Program-made: the position numbers and the translations under genes
Notes under the pieces: model-generated
What the model was told of the DNA's origin: nothing
Seen by the model: the letters and a program-made list of their open reading frames with translations, nothing else
Database searches by the model: none
Shown: positions 53,234 through 61,770 of the stretch, piece by piece
Position numbering within the stretch: position 1 is the stretch's first letter
How the letters are laid out: the number at the start of each line of letters is the position of its first letter
Assembly (NCBI GenBank): GCA_002840155.1
Contig: PGZH01000011.1
Span: forward strand, 296,500-360,499
DNA: 64,000 nucleotides
DNA from: Gammaproteobacteria bacterium HGW-Gammaproteobacteria-13
Lineage (GTDB): Bacteria; Pseudomonadota; Gammaproteobacteria; Pseudomonadales; Pseudomonadaceae
Direction of reading: 5' to 3'

Positions 53234-55891
53234 GTGCAAAATATAATGGCACAGGATATTTTGCATGAGGAGCTTCGGATTAAGCTAAACCGCCTTGCCA
53301 GCAAAGCCGAGGAGAGATTCTCAAAACTCAGTTGTTTCAATGGGTCAAAGTGGGAGGATCTCTCCTGGTTATATAACGGAAGGCATAATGTTTATTTGCT
53401 GGCTCGCGGAGAAACTAATGCAGAGTTAATGCTACTTAATAAGGTCTTCTTGGTAAGTTATCTCTGGGACAGAAGGGCGGACCACAAGGTGGTATCAGCT
53501 GGTCGCGTTATGGACTTATCGGCTGCGGTAAAGTATATGGCTGCTCAGGGTGTTGTTAACCTTAGAGGGCTTGATCAATCTTCCTACATGACAACGTTTA
53601 AATATATTCAAACACGCTATAAATCACCTGCTAGTGCATGTAGATCGCTAAATTATTTTATCAGATTCATCTTTAATTCTTCCTTGACCGTTAGCAATTT
53701 TGACCTCATCGGTACGCAGGATCTTCAAGAGAAAGATAAGTATGGCCGTGTTGCCCTTGGAGATAAACTGCCGCTTCCAGAATTGGTCAAAGCAATCATA
53801 GCGTTGAAGTGGGCAGTGCAAGACCAGTGGGATGGCAGCTTTCGTGCTCAGATGGATATGTTGTCGGTTCTGACTCAGGCATTTCAATATGGATTAGGCC
53901 TAAGAATCGGGGAGGTTCTGCGGTTACCTAAGAACTGCTTAGTTACAATAAACAGTGAGTTATATTGTCGAGTATGGACAGAAAAAGGTGCGGAGCCAAT
54001 CGCCAGGTATGTCCCTACTATCTGGAGAGCCGCCCTCTGTGAAGCGGTTCTCCGAATTGATGCCATCTGCGAACCCTACAGAAAAAGGGCTTTGAGCATT
54101 GAAGATGGTTCCTATGCCGAGACTCTCGATTATCGCTTTCAGGGAAGAACAGAAGCAATTGATCGGCATATTGAGTCTACCCTAAACTGTCTATCTAAGA
54201 AAATAGAGTCTAATGTTTCAGCGTCTGAAAGACAGTTGCGCCTCCTGAAGTATCTGCCGGATGAAGAACTTGTTGAGCTCAAGAATTTGCGTGAGTACTT
54301 ACCATTTGCCTCGAATTCGCACGACTCTACTTCACTCCTTAAATTCTACAAAAAAAACGGATTTAAGATAACTTCAAAATCACTCGGAAAGGTAAAGTGC
54401 GTTTATTATGTACGAGGATCTGATGTTAAGCAGCGACTTGCTCAATTGATAGAGTTTCGCCGCAATATTGTTTTATATTCTGAGTTTTTTGAGGTGCTCC
54501 ATAAACGACCACCTGCAGGAAGTCGGTCTAAGGATGTACACGCTCTAAAAGATAGGTTGCAGTCGCAAAGCCTGGCTTCTTTGGAAGCCTTTGTCTTGAC
54601 GGGGGAGTCGTGTCTTTATGGTGCGAGGATAGTATATCTTAGTCGTGACGATGCAGTTGCCGCAATAAGAAATATTGTCAGTGGTGGGTATGATTATCGC
54701 GCTTACATTCCGATATTAGATGCTGAGGAACTTTATCCAGAGCTGTTCAACCAGAAGACCATGACCTACATTGCTAATGCAAATGCGGCTGGGTTCTACT
54801 CGTTTCTTAGAGTCTCGGAAGAACGAATCAATTTTTATAGGCCAGTCGCGAAAAGCAATAGAGTTAAGCATTCTGCCGTATCTGGGTTCTTGGTTGAACA
54901 GGCCAGCATTAAAAGTGCCGTTGTAGATGCTTTTGTATCAGTTAATACAAAAGTTAAGTCAGAACTAATCCAGGGAATTAAAGAGGAACTTCTAGCGGAT
55001 GGAGTAGAGATTGGTTCGGCTACATTTGGGATAAATCAAAAAGTCTCTGATTATTTATTTGTTGTCCCAAGCAATCTTGGCGGTGTGTATAACGAACACA
55101 TTCCATCTATCCTTGGCTATTTTTCTGTTCTATATGCGATAAAACCAGCTAAGCAGGGGCAGTCAGCGTTTGTCCGTTACGGTGTTGTAGCCAATGAAGA
55201 GATTGTAAGTACGTTTCAGACCCACAAGGGACGACATTGGCAAACTAATTCACTTTTTCGGGCGGGCTTGGCTGCAAGTATTGTGAATAAGTGGATGGGA
55301 AGATCTGATAGTCAAGGTGATCATTACGATCATCAGACTGCTAAAGAACGTGCTGAGAAAGTCGGTGAGCTTATGCTCTCTGAGCAGTCCCGCTTTATTG
55401 GTGATCTGGCGAATAAGGTCAAGGCTTGGACTGACAATGATATTCCGACCCAGAATGTGCAGACCTTTTTGACTGATATGCTGCAAACCGTACATTACGG
55501 TCCGCTTGGGCATTGTTTTCGTGATATTAATTTGAAGCCCTGCGAATTTCATCTGAAGTGTCTGACCGGCAATTCAGGAAAAGGCTGTAGAGAGTTCGTT
55601 GTAGATCTTTTAGATCCAGTTCAAATAAAGCAAGTCGAGTCAGAGCGTAATAGATCAGAAATTGAGTTGGCGCGGCTTTTTGAAGCCTTGAATAGACCCG
55701 GTATCCCGGTAGAGTCTGTTGAAATGCATATCGAACATCAAATGGCGATTTTTAGAAATGCTTCTTATATTTTAGATAATTCTGAGGTGGTGCTTAACGA
55801 AATTCAAGTTGAAAAGAGTAAGGACTATCAGCCATTTAGGACCAATGGCTCTGTTCCAAGCGACTGTGTATTCCAATGTGGAGTAGCTTGA
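53234..55891 (+). CDS. large tyrosine recombinase-like protein, third of three (GmtZ/TnpB-like?)
   Basis: The 885-aa product is very long for a recombinase, but it keeps a plausible catalytic set: R224 in GLGLRIGEV, H664 and R667 in HKGRHW, W687 in WMGRSD and H697-Y698 in GDHYDHQ. The large gap between R224 and H664 holds an insert of more than 300 residues of unknown function. A Cys cluster follows the Tyr (HCFRDINLKPCEFHLKC, then a further Cys). It starts with GTG, directly after the previous stop. The trio of adjoining recombinases implies that they act together. It might also be catalytically silent and architectural. Confidence 0.75.
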   Translation: MQNIMAQDILHEELRIKLNRLASKAEERFSKLSCFNGSKWEDLSWLYNGRHNVYLLARGETNAELMLLNKVFLVSYLWDRRADHKVVSAGRVMDLSAAVKYMAAQGVVNLRGLDQSSYMTTFKYIQTRYKSPASACRSLNYFIRFIFNSSLTVSNFDLIGTQDLQEKDKYGRVALGDKLPLPELVKAIIALKWAVQDQWDGSFRAQMDMLSVLTQAFQYGLGLRIGEVLRLPKNCLVTINSELYCRVWTEKGAEPIARYVPTIWRAALCEAVLRIDAICEPYRKRALSIEDGSYAETLDYRFQGRTEAIDRHIESTLNCLSKKIESNVSASERQLRLLKYLPDEELVELKNLREYLPFASNSHDSTSLLKFYKKNGFKITSKSLGKVKCVYYVRGSDVKQRLAQLIEFRRNIVLYSEFFEVLHKRPPAGSRSKDVHALKDRLQSQSLASLEAFVLTGESCLYGARIVYLSRDDAVAAIRNIVSGGYDYRAYIPILDAEELYPELFNQKTMTYIANANAAGFYSFLRVSEERINFYRPVAKSNRVKHSAVSGFLVEQASIKSAVVDAFVSVNTKVKSELIQGIKEELLADGVEIGSATFGINQKVSDYLFVVPSNLGGVYNEHIPSILGYFSVLYAIKPAKQGQSAFVRYGVVANEEIVSTFQTHKGRHWQTNSLFRAGLAASIVNKWMGRSDSQGDHYDHQTAKERAEKVGELMLSEQSRFIGDLANKVKAWTDNDIPTQNVQTFLTDMLQTVHYGPLGHCFRDINLKPCEFHLKCLTGNSGKGCREFVVDLLDPVQIKQVESERNRSEIELARLFEALNRPGIPVESVEMHIEHQMAIFRNASYILDNSEVVLNEIQVEKSKDYQPFRTNGSVPSDCVFQCGVA

Positions 55892-55893
55892 TT

Positions 55894-56349
55894 GTGACTA
55901 CGTCTACTGAGCAATGGGGTAAAGCTTTTTCGGTATTGCAACAATTTGAAAGACAGCTGATAGATCCTTCAAACTTTGGGTGGAAGTATATTACCGATAA
56001 GTCTGGTGTATCTAAGCCGACCCTTTGGCGAAACAAGGAATTTGAAAAAGAGTTTCAACGTATTAAGGAAGTTGTCAAAAGTTATGCTCGTGGTGAGAAA
56101 CAGTTCGATCAAGAGGTTTCACTGAAAGCGGCCAGAGATCGTGATCGAGATCACCAGATCGAGGTGCTCAAGGCACAGGTCCAGGAGTTGACGAAGCAAT
56201 TAAATAGGGAGCGCGAAAGACTCATATACGCCTCTATGATTGCTCGCCGTAAGAATATCGATCCTGCGGAATTCTTAGATGAGAGCCCAGTGTTTCGTAA
56301 GCCTGCCAAAGGCGGCTCGGTGGTCAAGCTGCCATCAAAGGGGCACTAG
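55894..56349 (+). CDS. small coiled-coil accessory protein of the recombinase module (GmtX/TnpC-like?)
   Basis: The GTG at 55894 with GGAG 10 nt upstream gives 151 aa. An ATG at 55876 overlapping the previous gene is the alternative. The N-terminal part (about 20-60) contains a possible helix-turn-helix (YITDKSGVSKPTLWRNKEF). A charged coiled coil (about 85-120, DRDHQIEVLKAQVQELTK) follows, then a basic tail. Small coiled-coil proteins accompany the paired recombinases of Tn554 (TnpC) and similar modules, so an orientation or accessory role is inferred. No downstream terminator is visible. Confidence 0.75.
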   Translation: MTTSTEQWGKAFSVLQQFERQLIDPSNFGWKYITDKSGVSKPTLWRNKEFEKEFQRIKEVVKSYARGEKQFDQEVSLKAARDRDRDHQIEVLKAQVQELTKQLNRERERLIYASMIARRKNIDPAEFLDESPVFRKPAKGGSVVKLPSKGH

Positions 56350-56503
56350 CCAAGTCGGGTGCCATCATCTGGCTTTGTACTGGCATTTAAGGCCAAATAG
56401 CTCTTGCTGTACTTTTGCTCCGCGGCCAGCCCCTCAATGCCACCCTGTCCTCGAAACCGATGGGGTTGAGCTTCTCATCTCGGTCGATGCGGCGCATAAC
56501 TAA

Positions 56504-56764
56504 CTACTTGGCGTTGGCGGAGAGATAGAGTTCCGGCACCGCAATTCCCGCCGCCCTTGCCGCGGACATACAACGGTACTCGTTTACCGCCAACCTCGAT
56601 AACTCCTCCTGGCCGCCCTTGATGATCAGGCCAGAGGTTTTCGAGGCGAGACCTGGCACATAGCAGGCTGCCAACCACATAAGTAACCCGAAAATACTGG
56701 CCACAATCGGCGGAGGTATCCTGTTTTCCAGTGTTCGCATAAAAGTGCTCGATAACGCAGCCAC
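56504..56764 (-). pseudogene. fusion of gene fragments: methyltransferase N-terminus plus HipA-like kinase piece
   Basis: The open frame reads like two unrelated remnants joined. Residues 9-40 (MRTLENRIPPPIVASIFGLL) resemble the first helix of isoprenylcysteine-type membrane methyltransferases. Residues 43-86 (IKGGQEELSRLAVNEYRCM...AGIAVPELYLS) resemble the N-lobe of HipA kinases. Neither is complete. The piece lies between the recombinase module and the dsb genes and marks a deletion scar. 56350-56503 holds nothing else that I can identify. Confidence 0.6.
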
Positions 56765-56787
56765 AGCGTTTGCGCCAGTCGCTATGT

Positions 56788-57432
56788 TTAGCGTACTTTT
56801 TGCAGTTCGCTCTGCACTAGTTCTAGCAGCGGCTCCGGGCCGAACTTCGTCAGCAGCGTGCCGTTGACGAAGAAAGTTGGCGTGCCTTGAATCCCCACTT
56901 TCTTAACGTCCGCTGCGTCTTTAGCCAGGATGTCGTCGATAGCCGGCGAGTTCATCGTGGCGCGGGCCTTCTCGACATCCAGGCCAACTGCTGCTGCGGC
57001 TTCCCAGGCCTTCTGCGCTTTCGCGTCGTCATGCCACAGCGGCTGGGCCTCCAGCACGGCTGCTAGCACAGGCTCGTAAAGCCCCTGCATTCGCGCCGTC
57101 TCCAGCAGGCGCACGGCCTCTTCTGAACCTTTGTGGAACAACACATAGCGCACGACCAGACGCACGTCCTGTGGGTACTGCGCCATGATTTGCTTTACGT
57201 AGGGGAAGAACGCCCGGCAGCTTTCGCACGATGGGTCGAAGAACTCGACGATGGTGACCGGCGCCTTGATTGGCCCAAGGGTTGGCGAGTGGAAACGTAC
57301 CAACGAACTGCTCGCCTGGGTGACTGCTTGAGTCTCCTGAGGTGCTGAAAAACGCTGATAGAGCACTGCCGCAGCGATAAAGCCGGCAATGGTTACAGCG
57401 CTGATGGTCAGTACGATGGCACGTCTATTCAT
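56788..57432 (-). CDS. DsbA-family periplasmic thiol oxidoreductase
   Basis: The 214-aa product has an N-terminal membrane anchor (about 7-26), then a DsbA-like thioredoxin fold with the active site C69-E-S-C72 in DPSCESCRAFF and a cis-Pro near 186 in GIQGTPTFFVNG. A helical insert lies between. It probably faces the periplasm and forms or handles disulfides. It overlaps the dsbB-like gene by 4 nt, so the two form an oxidant/oxidase pair. Such pairs are common cargo beside metal-resistance genes, where they may protect thiols during metal stress. Confidence 0.88.
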   Translation of the reverse strand: MNRRAIVLTISAVTIAGFIAAAVLYQRFSAPQETQAVTQASSSLVRFHSPTLGPIKAPVTIVEFFDPSCESCRAFFPYVKQIMAQYPQDVRLVVRYVLFHKGSEEAVRLLETARMQGLYEPVLAAVLEAQPLWHDDAKAQKAWEAAAAVGLDVEKARATMNSPAIDDILAKDAADVKKVGIQGTPTFFVNGTLLTKFGPEPLLELVQSELQKVR

Positions 57433-57866
57433 ACAAGGGTTCTCCGGCGAATCAGGGCAAGAAGCAAGACGATGGCGGTGAAAGCCGCCAGGGAAAGCAG
57501 CGGCAGCGGCACGCTACCAAAGATCAGCATATCGGCCCCGGAACAGGAGGTTCCGGCGCTACACGGCTTGAGGTTTTCTGGAAGTATGCCCATGAACAGC
57601 AGGGAGTGATACAGGGCGATTGCCCAACCGATAACGGCCAGGGGCAAGGCGTAAAGCCAAACGGCGAAGTCCGCGCGATAACAGGCGACCGTCAGCATTA
57701 CCCCCAAAGGAAACATGAAGATGCGCTGGAACCAGCACAGCACGCATGGGGTTTTGCCCATGACTTCACCGATAAACAAGGCGGCTAGGGTTGCGGCCAC
57801 AGCCAGCAACCACACAGAGAGCAGCAAACCCCAGGGGTTAGCGGAGGGGTGACTCTGGCTTCTCAT
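57429..57866 (-). CDS. dsbB: DsbB-family quinone-linked disulfide oxidase
   Basis: The 145-aa inner-membrane protein has four helices, the first periplasmic pair CVLC (about 41-44) and the second pair in CSAGTSC (about 102-108). It would pass electrons from its DsbA partner to quinone. The size and topology are those of DsbB. It starts 6 nt after a Cys-rich micro-ORF and overlaps the dsbA-like gene, so all three may share the cadR transcript. Confidence 0.87.
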   Translation of the reverse strand: MRSQSHPSANPWGLLLSVWLLAVAATLAALFIGEVMGKTPCVLCWFQRIFMFPLGVMLTVACYRADFAVWLYALPLAVIGWAIALYHSLLFMGILPENLKPCSAGTSCSGADMLIFGSVPLPLLSLAAFTAIVLLLALIRRRTLV

Positions 57867-57872
57867 CGTTAT

Positions 57873-57992
57873 TTACTCGCCATTTTCCTTAAATAGGGAT
57901 GGCACGTTAGCGGGCCCGCAGCAGCTGTCGATTGGCTTTGTGTTACAGCATGCGTCCTGCACAGGAACCGGTCGATTCGCTTGGCGTTGCAA
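57873..57992 (-). CDS. Cys-rich micro-ORF upstream of dsbB, function unknown
   Basis: A 39-codon frame with a possible TTG start at 57992. It carries two CC pairs (DACCN and DSCCG) and continues upstream in frame with a further CCAC before a TGA at 58026-58028. The stop lies 6 nt before the dsbB ATG. The Cys spacing suggests thiol-metal binding. The start is uncertain, and it may be the 3' half of a frameshifted gene together with 58009-58131. Confidence 0.35.
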   Translation of the reverse strand: MQRQANRPVPVQDACCNTKPIDSCCGPANVPSLFKENGE

Positions 57993-58008
57993 CCAGCAGG
58001 CACAGCAA

Positions 58009-58131
58009 CTATCGAGCTGGGCGGTTCATCTTGATGACGAAGCTCCCATTAAGGCTGGGGCTGGCAACTACAACGTGAATCGCGCCGGGGGTTTGTAAAT
58101 ACTTTCCGCGCTCTTCTAAGGCGATGGTCAA
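58009..58131 (-). CDS. 40-codon ORF directly after cadR, possibly the 5' half of a broken Cys-rich gene
   Basis: A TTG start overlaps the cadR TGA (TTGA). The frame contains a coding-like stretch (GAIHVVVASPSLNGSFVIKM) and stops at 58009-58011. A single-base shift near 58015 would join it to the Cys-rich frame at 57873-57992, giving roughly 80 aa. No family is recognised. The whole 57867-58127 interval otherwise holds nothing. Confidence 0.3.
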   Translation of the reverse strand: MTIALEERGKYLQTPGAIHVVVASPSLNGSFVIKMNRPAR

Positions 58132-58580
58132 TGACGGTGGCTTTTCCCAACATGGGTGTGCCCGTCATCCGGAAGCGCATTGACTCCGCCAGTGGTGTTC
58201 AGGCGCTGGAGGATTCCGCACTCGTCTACGCCCCGCTCAGAAGCGCAGCGGTGGCGCAACTCAACCAGCTGTTTTTGCAGCGCCAACAGGCTGGTCACGC
58301 GTGCTTGCACATGCTCAATGTGCTCATCCACTAAGCTATTTACACCCTCACAGTTTTCCTCTGGCCGATCCATCAGCGCCAGCAAACTTCTGATCTCGTC
58401 CAGGGTCATGTCCAGCGTTCGGCAGTTGCGAATGAACGTAAGCCGCTCAAGGTGCTCACTGCTGTACAGGCGGTAGTTACCCTCGCTGCGAGCCGGAGCC
58501 GGCAACAGCCCCTCGCGCTCGTAATAGCGAACCGTTTCAACCTGGCAATCGGCAAGCTTGGCCAGCTCTCCAATTTTCAT
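58128..58580 (-). CDS. cadR: MerR-family Cd/Pb/Zn-responsive regulator CadR
   Basis: The 150-aa activator has an N-terminal winged-helix domain (MKIGELAKLADCQVETVRYYEREGLL), a long dimerisation helix and a metal site with C77, C112 and C121 (C77, C112 and C119 in the P. putida protein as I recall). A His-rich tail (HTHVGKSHRH) completes it. The start is the ATG at 58580, because the ten codons before it are not family-like. It is transcribed divergently from cadA across an 82-bp gap that holds its operator. Confidence 0.94.
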   Translation of the reverse strand: MKIGELAKLADCQVETVRYYEREGLLPAPARSEGNYRLYSSEHLERLTFIRNCRTLDMTLDEIRSLLALMDRPEENCEGVNSLVDEHIEHVQARVTSLLALQKQLVELRHRCASERGVDECGILQRLNTTGGVNALPDDGHTHVGKSHRH

Positions 58581-58602
58581 GAAATACCTCTTCGACAAAC
58601 GC

Positions 58603-58626
58603 TTGACCATGTAGTGGCTTCAGGGT
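58603..58626 (+). promoter_or_regulatory. CadR operator and cadA promoter
   Basis: TTGACC at 58603-58608 fits a -35 box. The dyad 58606-58626 has outer arms ACC and GGT and inner TGTAGTGGCTTCA, close to the MerR/CadR type in which Tyr-recombinase-like symmetry is absent and ACCCTGTAG is the usual left arm. The spacer up to a -10 (TTCACT or CACTCT) is 19-21 bp, long as in MerR-regulated promoters. The exact -10 is uncertain. Confidence 0.75.
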
Positions 58627-58662
58627 GTTCACTCTGCATAACTGATCAATGAGGATACCCCC

Positions 58663-60911
58663 ATGGCTGGCTGCTGCAGTGATGAACACAAACCTGAAGC
58701 GGTTTCAAATGATGTCTGCTGTGACCCCAATGAGGCAATTAAGTGCTCCTCCGCTACAGCCTCAACGGTAAATGCCGTAGCTGGCTCCAGGCTCAGCAGC
58801 TTTCGCATTGCGCAAATGGACTGCCCTACCGAACAGTCGCTGATTCAGGACAAGCTGAGCAAGCTCGCAGGCGTAGATAAGCTCGACTTCAACCTGATCA
58901 AACGGATTCTTGGGGTATGGCACAACTTGCCGTCGACCGCCCCCATCGAGGAGGCGATCTTGTCCCTGGGAATGCAGGCAGAACCGCTCTCTGCTGAAGG
59001 GCAAGCCCGCATCAAAATTGAACAGATGGACTGCCCAACGGAAGAAAAGCTGATCCGCGACAAGCTCTCCTCAGTGCCCGGCATCAGCGCGCTGGAGTTC
59101 AACCTGCTGCAACGCGTACTGACGTTTAGCCACACAGCAGAAGCATTGCCAGCAGCACTGGCCGCGATTCGCGACCTTGGTTTCACGCCAGTGGTTGAGG
59201 ATTCAGCAACAGCAAATGAAGAAGCGCAAGGAACCCCGCGCAAGAAAGCCTGGTGGCCCTTGGCGCTCTCGGGCGTGGCCGCCGTATCGGCGGAAGTGAT
59301 CCACTTTGCCGAGCTTGCGCCAGATTGGGCTGTGGCTGGCGTGGCGCTGCTCGCCATTCTGCTGTGCGGCCTAACGACCTATAAAAAGGGCTGGATCGCG
59401 CTGAAGAACCGCAACCTGAACATCAATGCGCTGATGAGTATCGCGGTGACCGGTGCGGTGCTGATTGGGCAATAGCAGAACTGATCGAAGCGAAGTCATT
59501 GGATCGGGCTCGCAATGCCATCCGCGGCCTGATGGATCTGACGCCGGAGCGCGCCACGGTGCAGCAGATCGATGGCACATGGCTTGAAGTTGACGTTAAA
59601 ACTATCGCCGTAGGCGCATTGGTCAGGGTAAGACCGGGCGAACGAATCGGTCTCGACGGCGAGGTGACGTCCGGCAACTCCACCATCAACCAAGCGCCCA
59701 TCACGGGGGAAAGCCTGCCCGTAGAGAAAACCATTGGCGACCCGGTTTTTGCAGGAACCATCAACGAAGCCGGCTCCCTGGAATACCGCGTCCTAGCCGC
59801 CGCTGCCAACACCACGCTGGCACGTATCATTCACGCGGTCGAAGAGGCGCAGGGTTCACGTGCGCCGACCCAGCGCTTTGTCGATCAATTCGCCAAGGTA
59901 TACACCCCTGTCGTATTCCTATTCGCCCTAGCTATCGCCATTGTGCCGCCACTCTTCATGGCCGAGCCCTGGTACGACTGGATCTACCGTGCTTTGGTGC
60001 TGCTGGTGGTCGCCTGCCCTTGCGCCTTGGTCATATCGACGCCCGTCACCATTGTCAGTGGCCTGGCAGCGGCGGCGCGTAAAGGCATTCTGGTCAAAGG
60101 CGGCGTCTATCTGGAAATCGGTGGCAAGCTTGGCTTCCTGGCACTCGACAAAACCGGAACCATTACTCATGGCAAGCCGGTACAGACCGATTACATGCCG
60201 TTGGTTGAACAGGATTCAGAACTCTACCGTACTCATGCTGCCAGCCTCGCCAGTCGCTCTGACCACCCGGTTTCGCAGGCAATAGCCAAGCATGCCACTG
60301 AGAATGGCCTGACGTTTGCTGCCGTTGAGGGATTCGAAGCCCTGCCGGGTCGAGGTGTTCGAGGCACCATCGAAGGCATAGATTTCCACCTGGGTAACCA
60401 CCGCCTGGTGGAAGAGCTTGGCCTCTGCTCACCCGAGCTGGAAGCGACGCTGGAGCGTCTCGAACGCCAAGGTAAAACAGTGGTGGTGCTGTGCAATCCG
60501 CAGCGTGCCATTGCCCTGTTCGCCGTTGCCGATACCGTCAAGGACTCCAGCCGCCAGGCAATTGAGGAGCTTCACGCGCTTGGCGTGAAGACCACAATGC
60601 TGACCGGCGATAACCCGCACACCGCAGATGCGATTGCACAGCAGGTAGGCATCGACGAGGCACGCGGCAACCTTCTGCCAGTCGACAAATTGCAGGCCAT
60701 TGAAGCATTGCAGGCGCGCGGCTACGTTGTAGGGATGGTCGGCGATGGCATCAACGATGCGCCGGCGCTGGCGAAGTCTGAAATCGGTTTCGCCATGGCC
60801 GCCGCCGGCACGGACACGGCCATCGAAACTGCGGATGTGGCCTTGATGGATGACGACCTGCGCAAGATCCCGGCCTTCATCCGCCTGTCTCAACAGGGGT
60901 TGGAGGATTGA
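58663..60911 (+). pseudogene. cadA: cadA, P-type Cd/Zn/Pb ATPase, frameshifted and truncated
   Basis: The first part (58663-59475) encodes a Cys-rich N-terminus (GCCSDEH, DVCCDP), two MDCPTE metal-binding domains (about 47-110 and 120-180) and the first helices. It stops at LIGQ. The second part (from about 59476, frame +2) resumes at AELIEAKSLDRARN. It keeps the TGES loop, CPC in ACPCALVIS, DKTGT and GDGINDAPAL. By comparison with the intact family, about 13 codons (WPEAAMVMVLFTI) are missing at the junction, a roughly 37-bp deletion that shifts the frame. The protein also ends at AFIRLSQQGLED, lacking about 70 C-terminal residues with the last helices. It should be non-functional. Confidence 0.88.
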
Positions 60912-60913
60912 AG

Positions 60914-61261
60914 ATGAAAGCAGCATTGCAACTCGCAATTGAACAAGCCTTTCAGCAGGCCCGGCAGGCCATGCAGGAACAGCGCAGTACAGATGCCTTT
61001 CAATGGCTGGAGCGCGCGCACATCCTGACTCAGCGCCAACCTTTGCTGCATGCCAGGTCACACTGGCTGATGCTCACGCTCGGCTGGCAAATTGGCGATT
61101 ATCGCGAGGTGGCGGGGCAAATACCGCGCATTGTCGCGGCCCTGCTGTTTTCCAGAATTTGGGTGCCCATCGGCAATACCGGCCGCTCGAGGATCAGTGC
61201 TTTCGCGCCCATGCCCATCTCTCAGGAGTTGCAGCGACTTCTCCAAGGAGGAGAACAATGA
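60914..61261 (+). CDS. DUF3703 family protein of the metal-resistance operon
   Basis: The 115-aa product shows the DUF3703 pattern: ALQLAIEQAFQQARQAM at the start, a FQWLERAHILTQRQPLLHARSHWLML core (about 32-57) and a GNTGRSRISAFAPMPI end. The family lies in heavy-metal operons next to cadA or pbr genes, with no proven function. The start at the ATG at 60914 has GGAGG 7 nt upstream. It begins just past the cadA stop and overlaps lspA (ATGA). A cytoplasmic location is inferred. Confidence 0.85.
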   Translation: MKAALQLAIEQAFQQARQAMQEQRSTDAFQWLERAHILTQRQPLLHARSHWLMLTLGWQIGDYREVAGQIPRIVAALLFSRIWVPIGNTGRSRISAFAPMPISQELQRLLQGGEQ

Positions 61262-61770
61262 AGTCACTTCCTGGAGTGACACACTTTATCGCTCCCTGGC
61301 GTTGGTGGACGCTAGCGCTGGCCATTGCCTCGGCCGACCAAGCGCTCAAGAGCGCAATTGCGGGGGCGCTACCGGTCGGCAGCGTCATTCCGCTGGCCCC
61401 GTTCTTCAATCTGGTTCATTTCTGGAATACCGGTGCAGCGTTCAGCTTCCTGGCTGACGCGGGTGGTTGGCAGCGTTACTTTTTCAGCGTCATCGCCTTG
61501 GTCGTTTCGGTGGTGCTGGCTCTGATATTGCGTAAACCCAGAGCCAACAGCGAAGCCCTAGGCTATAGCCTCATCTTAGGCGGTGCCGTTGGCAATCTGA
61601 TTGATCGAGCCTCGCAAGGCCATGTGATCGACTACCTGGATTTTTACTGGCAGTCCTGGCATTGGCCTGCGTTTAACCTGGCGGATATCGGTATCGTCGG
61701 TGGTGCGACCATGTTGATCCTGAGCAGCTTACTGAACCCGAATGAGGAAACCGGCCGAGCCAGAGAATGA
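61258..61770 (+). CDS. lspA: signal peptidase II (LspA/PbrC-like) in the metal operon
   Basis: A 170-aa membrane aspartic protease that removes lipoprotein signal peptides. It has four helices, GNLIDR (about 113-117) and the catalytic Asp pair D125 (GHVID) and D143 (FNLAD). It is probably an extra copy of the housekeeping enzyme, since such copies are typical of lead/cadmium operons (PbrBC type). GGAGGAGAAC precedes the ATG. It overlaps both neighbours by 4 nt, so it is co-transcribed from the cadA promoter. Confidence 0.92.
   Translation: MKSLPGVTHFIAPWRWWTLALAIASADQALKSAIAGALPVGSVIPLAPFFNLVHFWNTGAAFSFLADAGGWQRYFFSVIALVVSVVLALILRKPRANSEALGYSLILGGAVGNLIDRASQGHVIDYLDFYWQSWHWPAFNLADIGIVGGATMLILSSLLNPNEETGRARE

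Noticed and set aside
50402-55891. RIT (recombinase-in-trio) element
   Set aside because: RIT recombinases are, as I recall, of similar modest size and flanked by inverted repeats. Here the second and third proteins are far larger and no flanking inverted repeats were seen.
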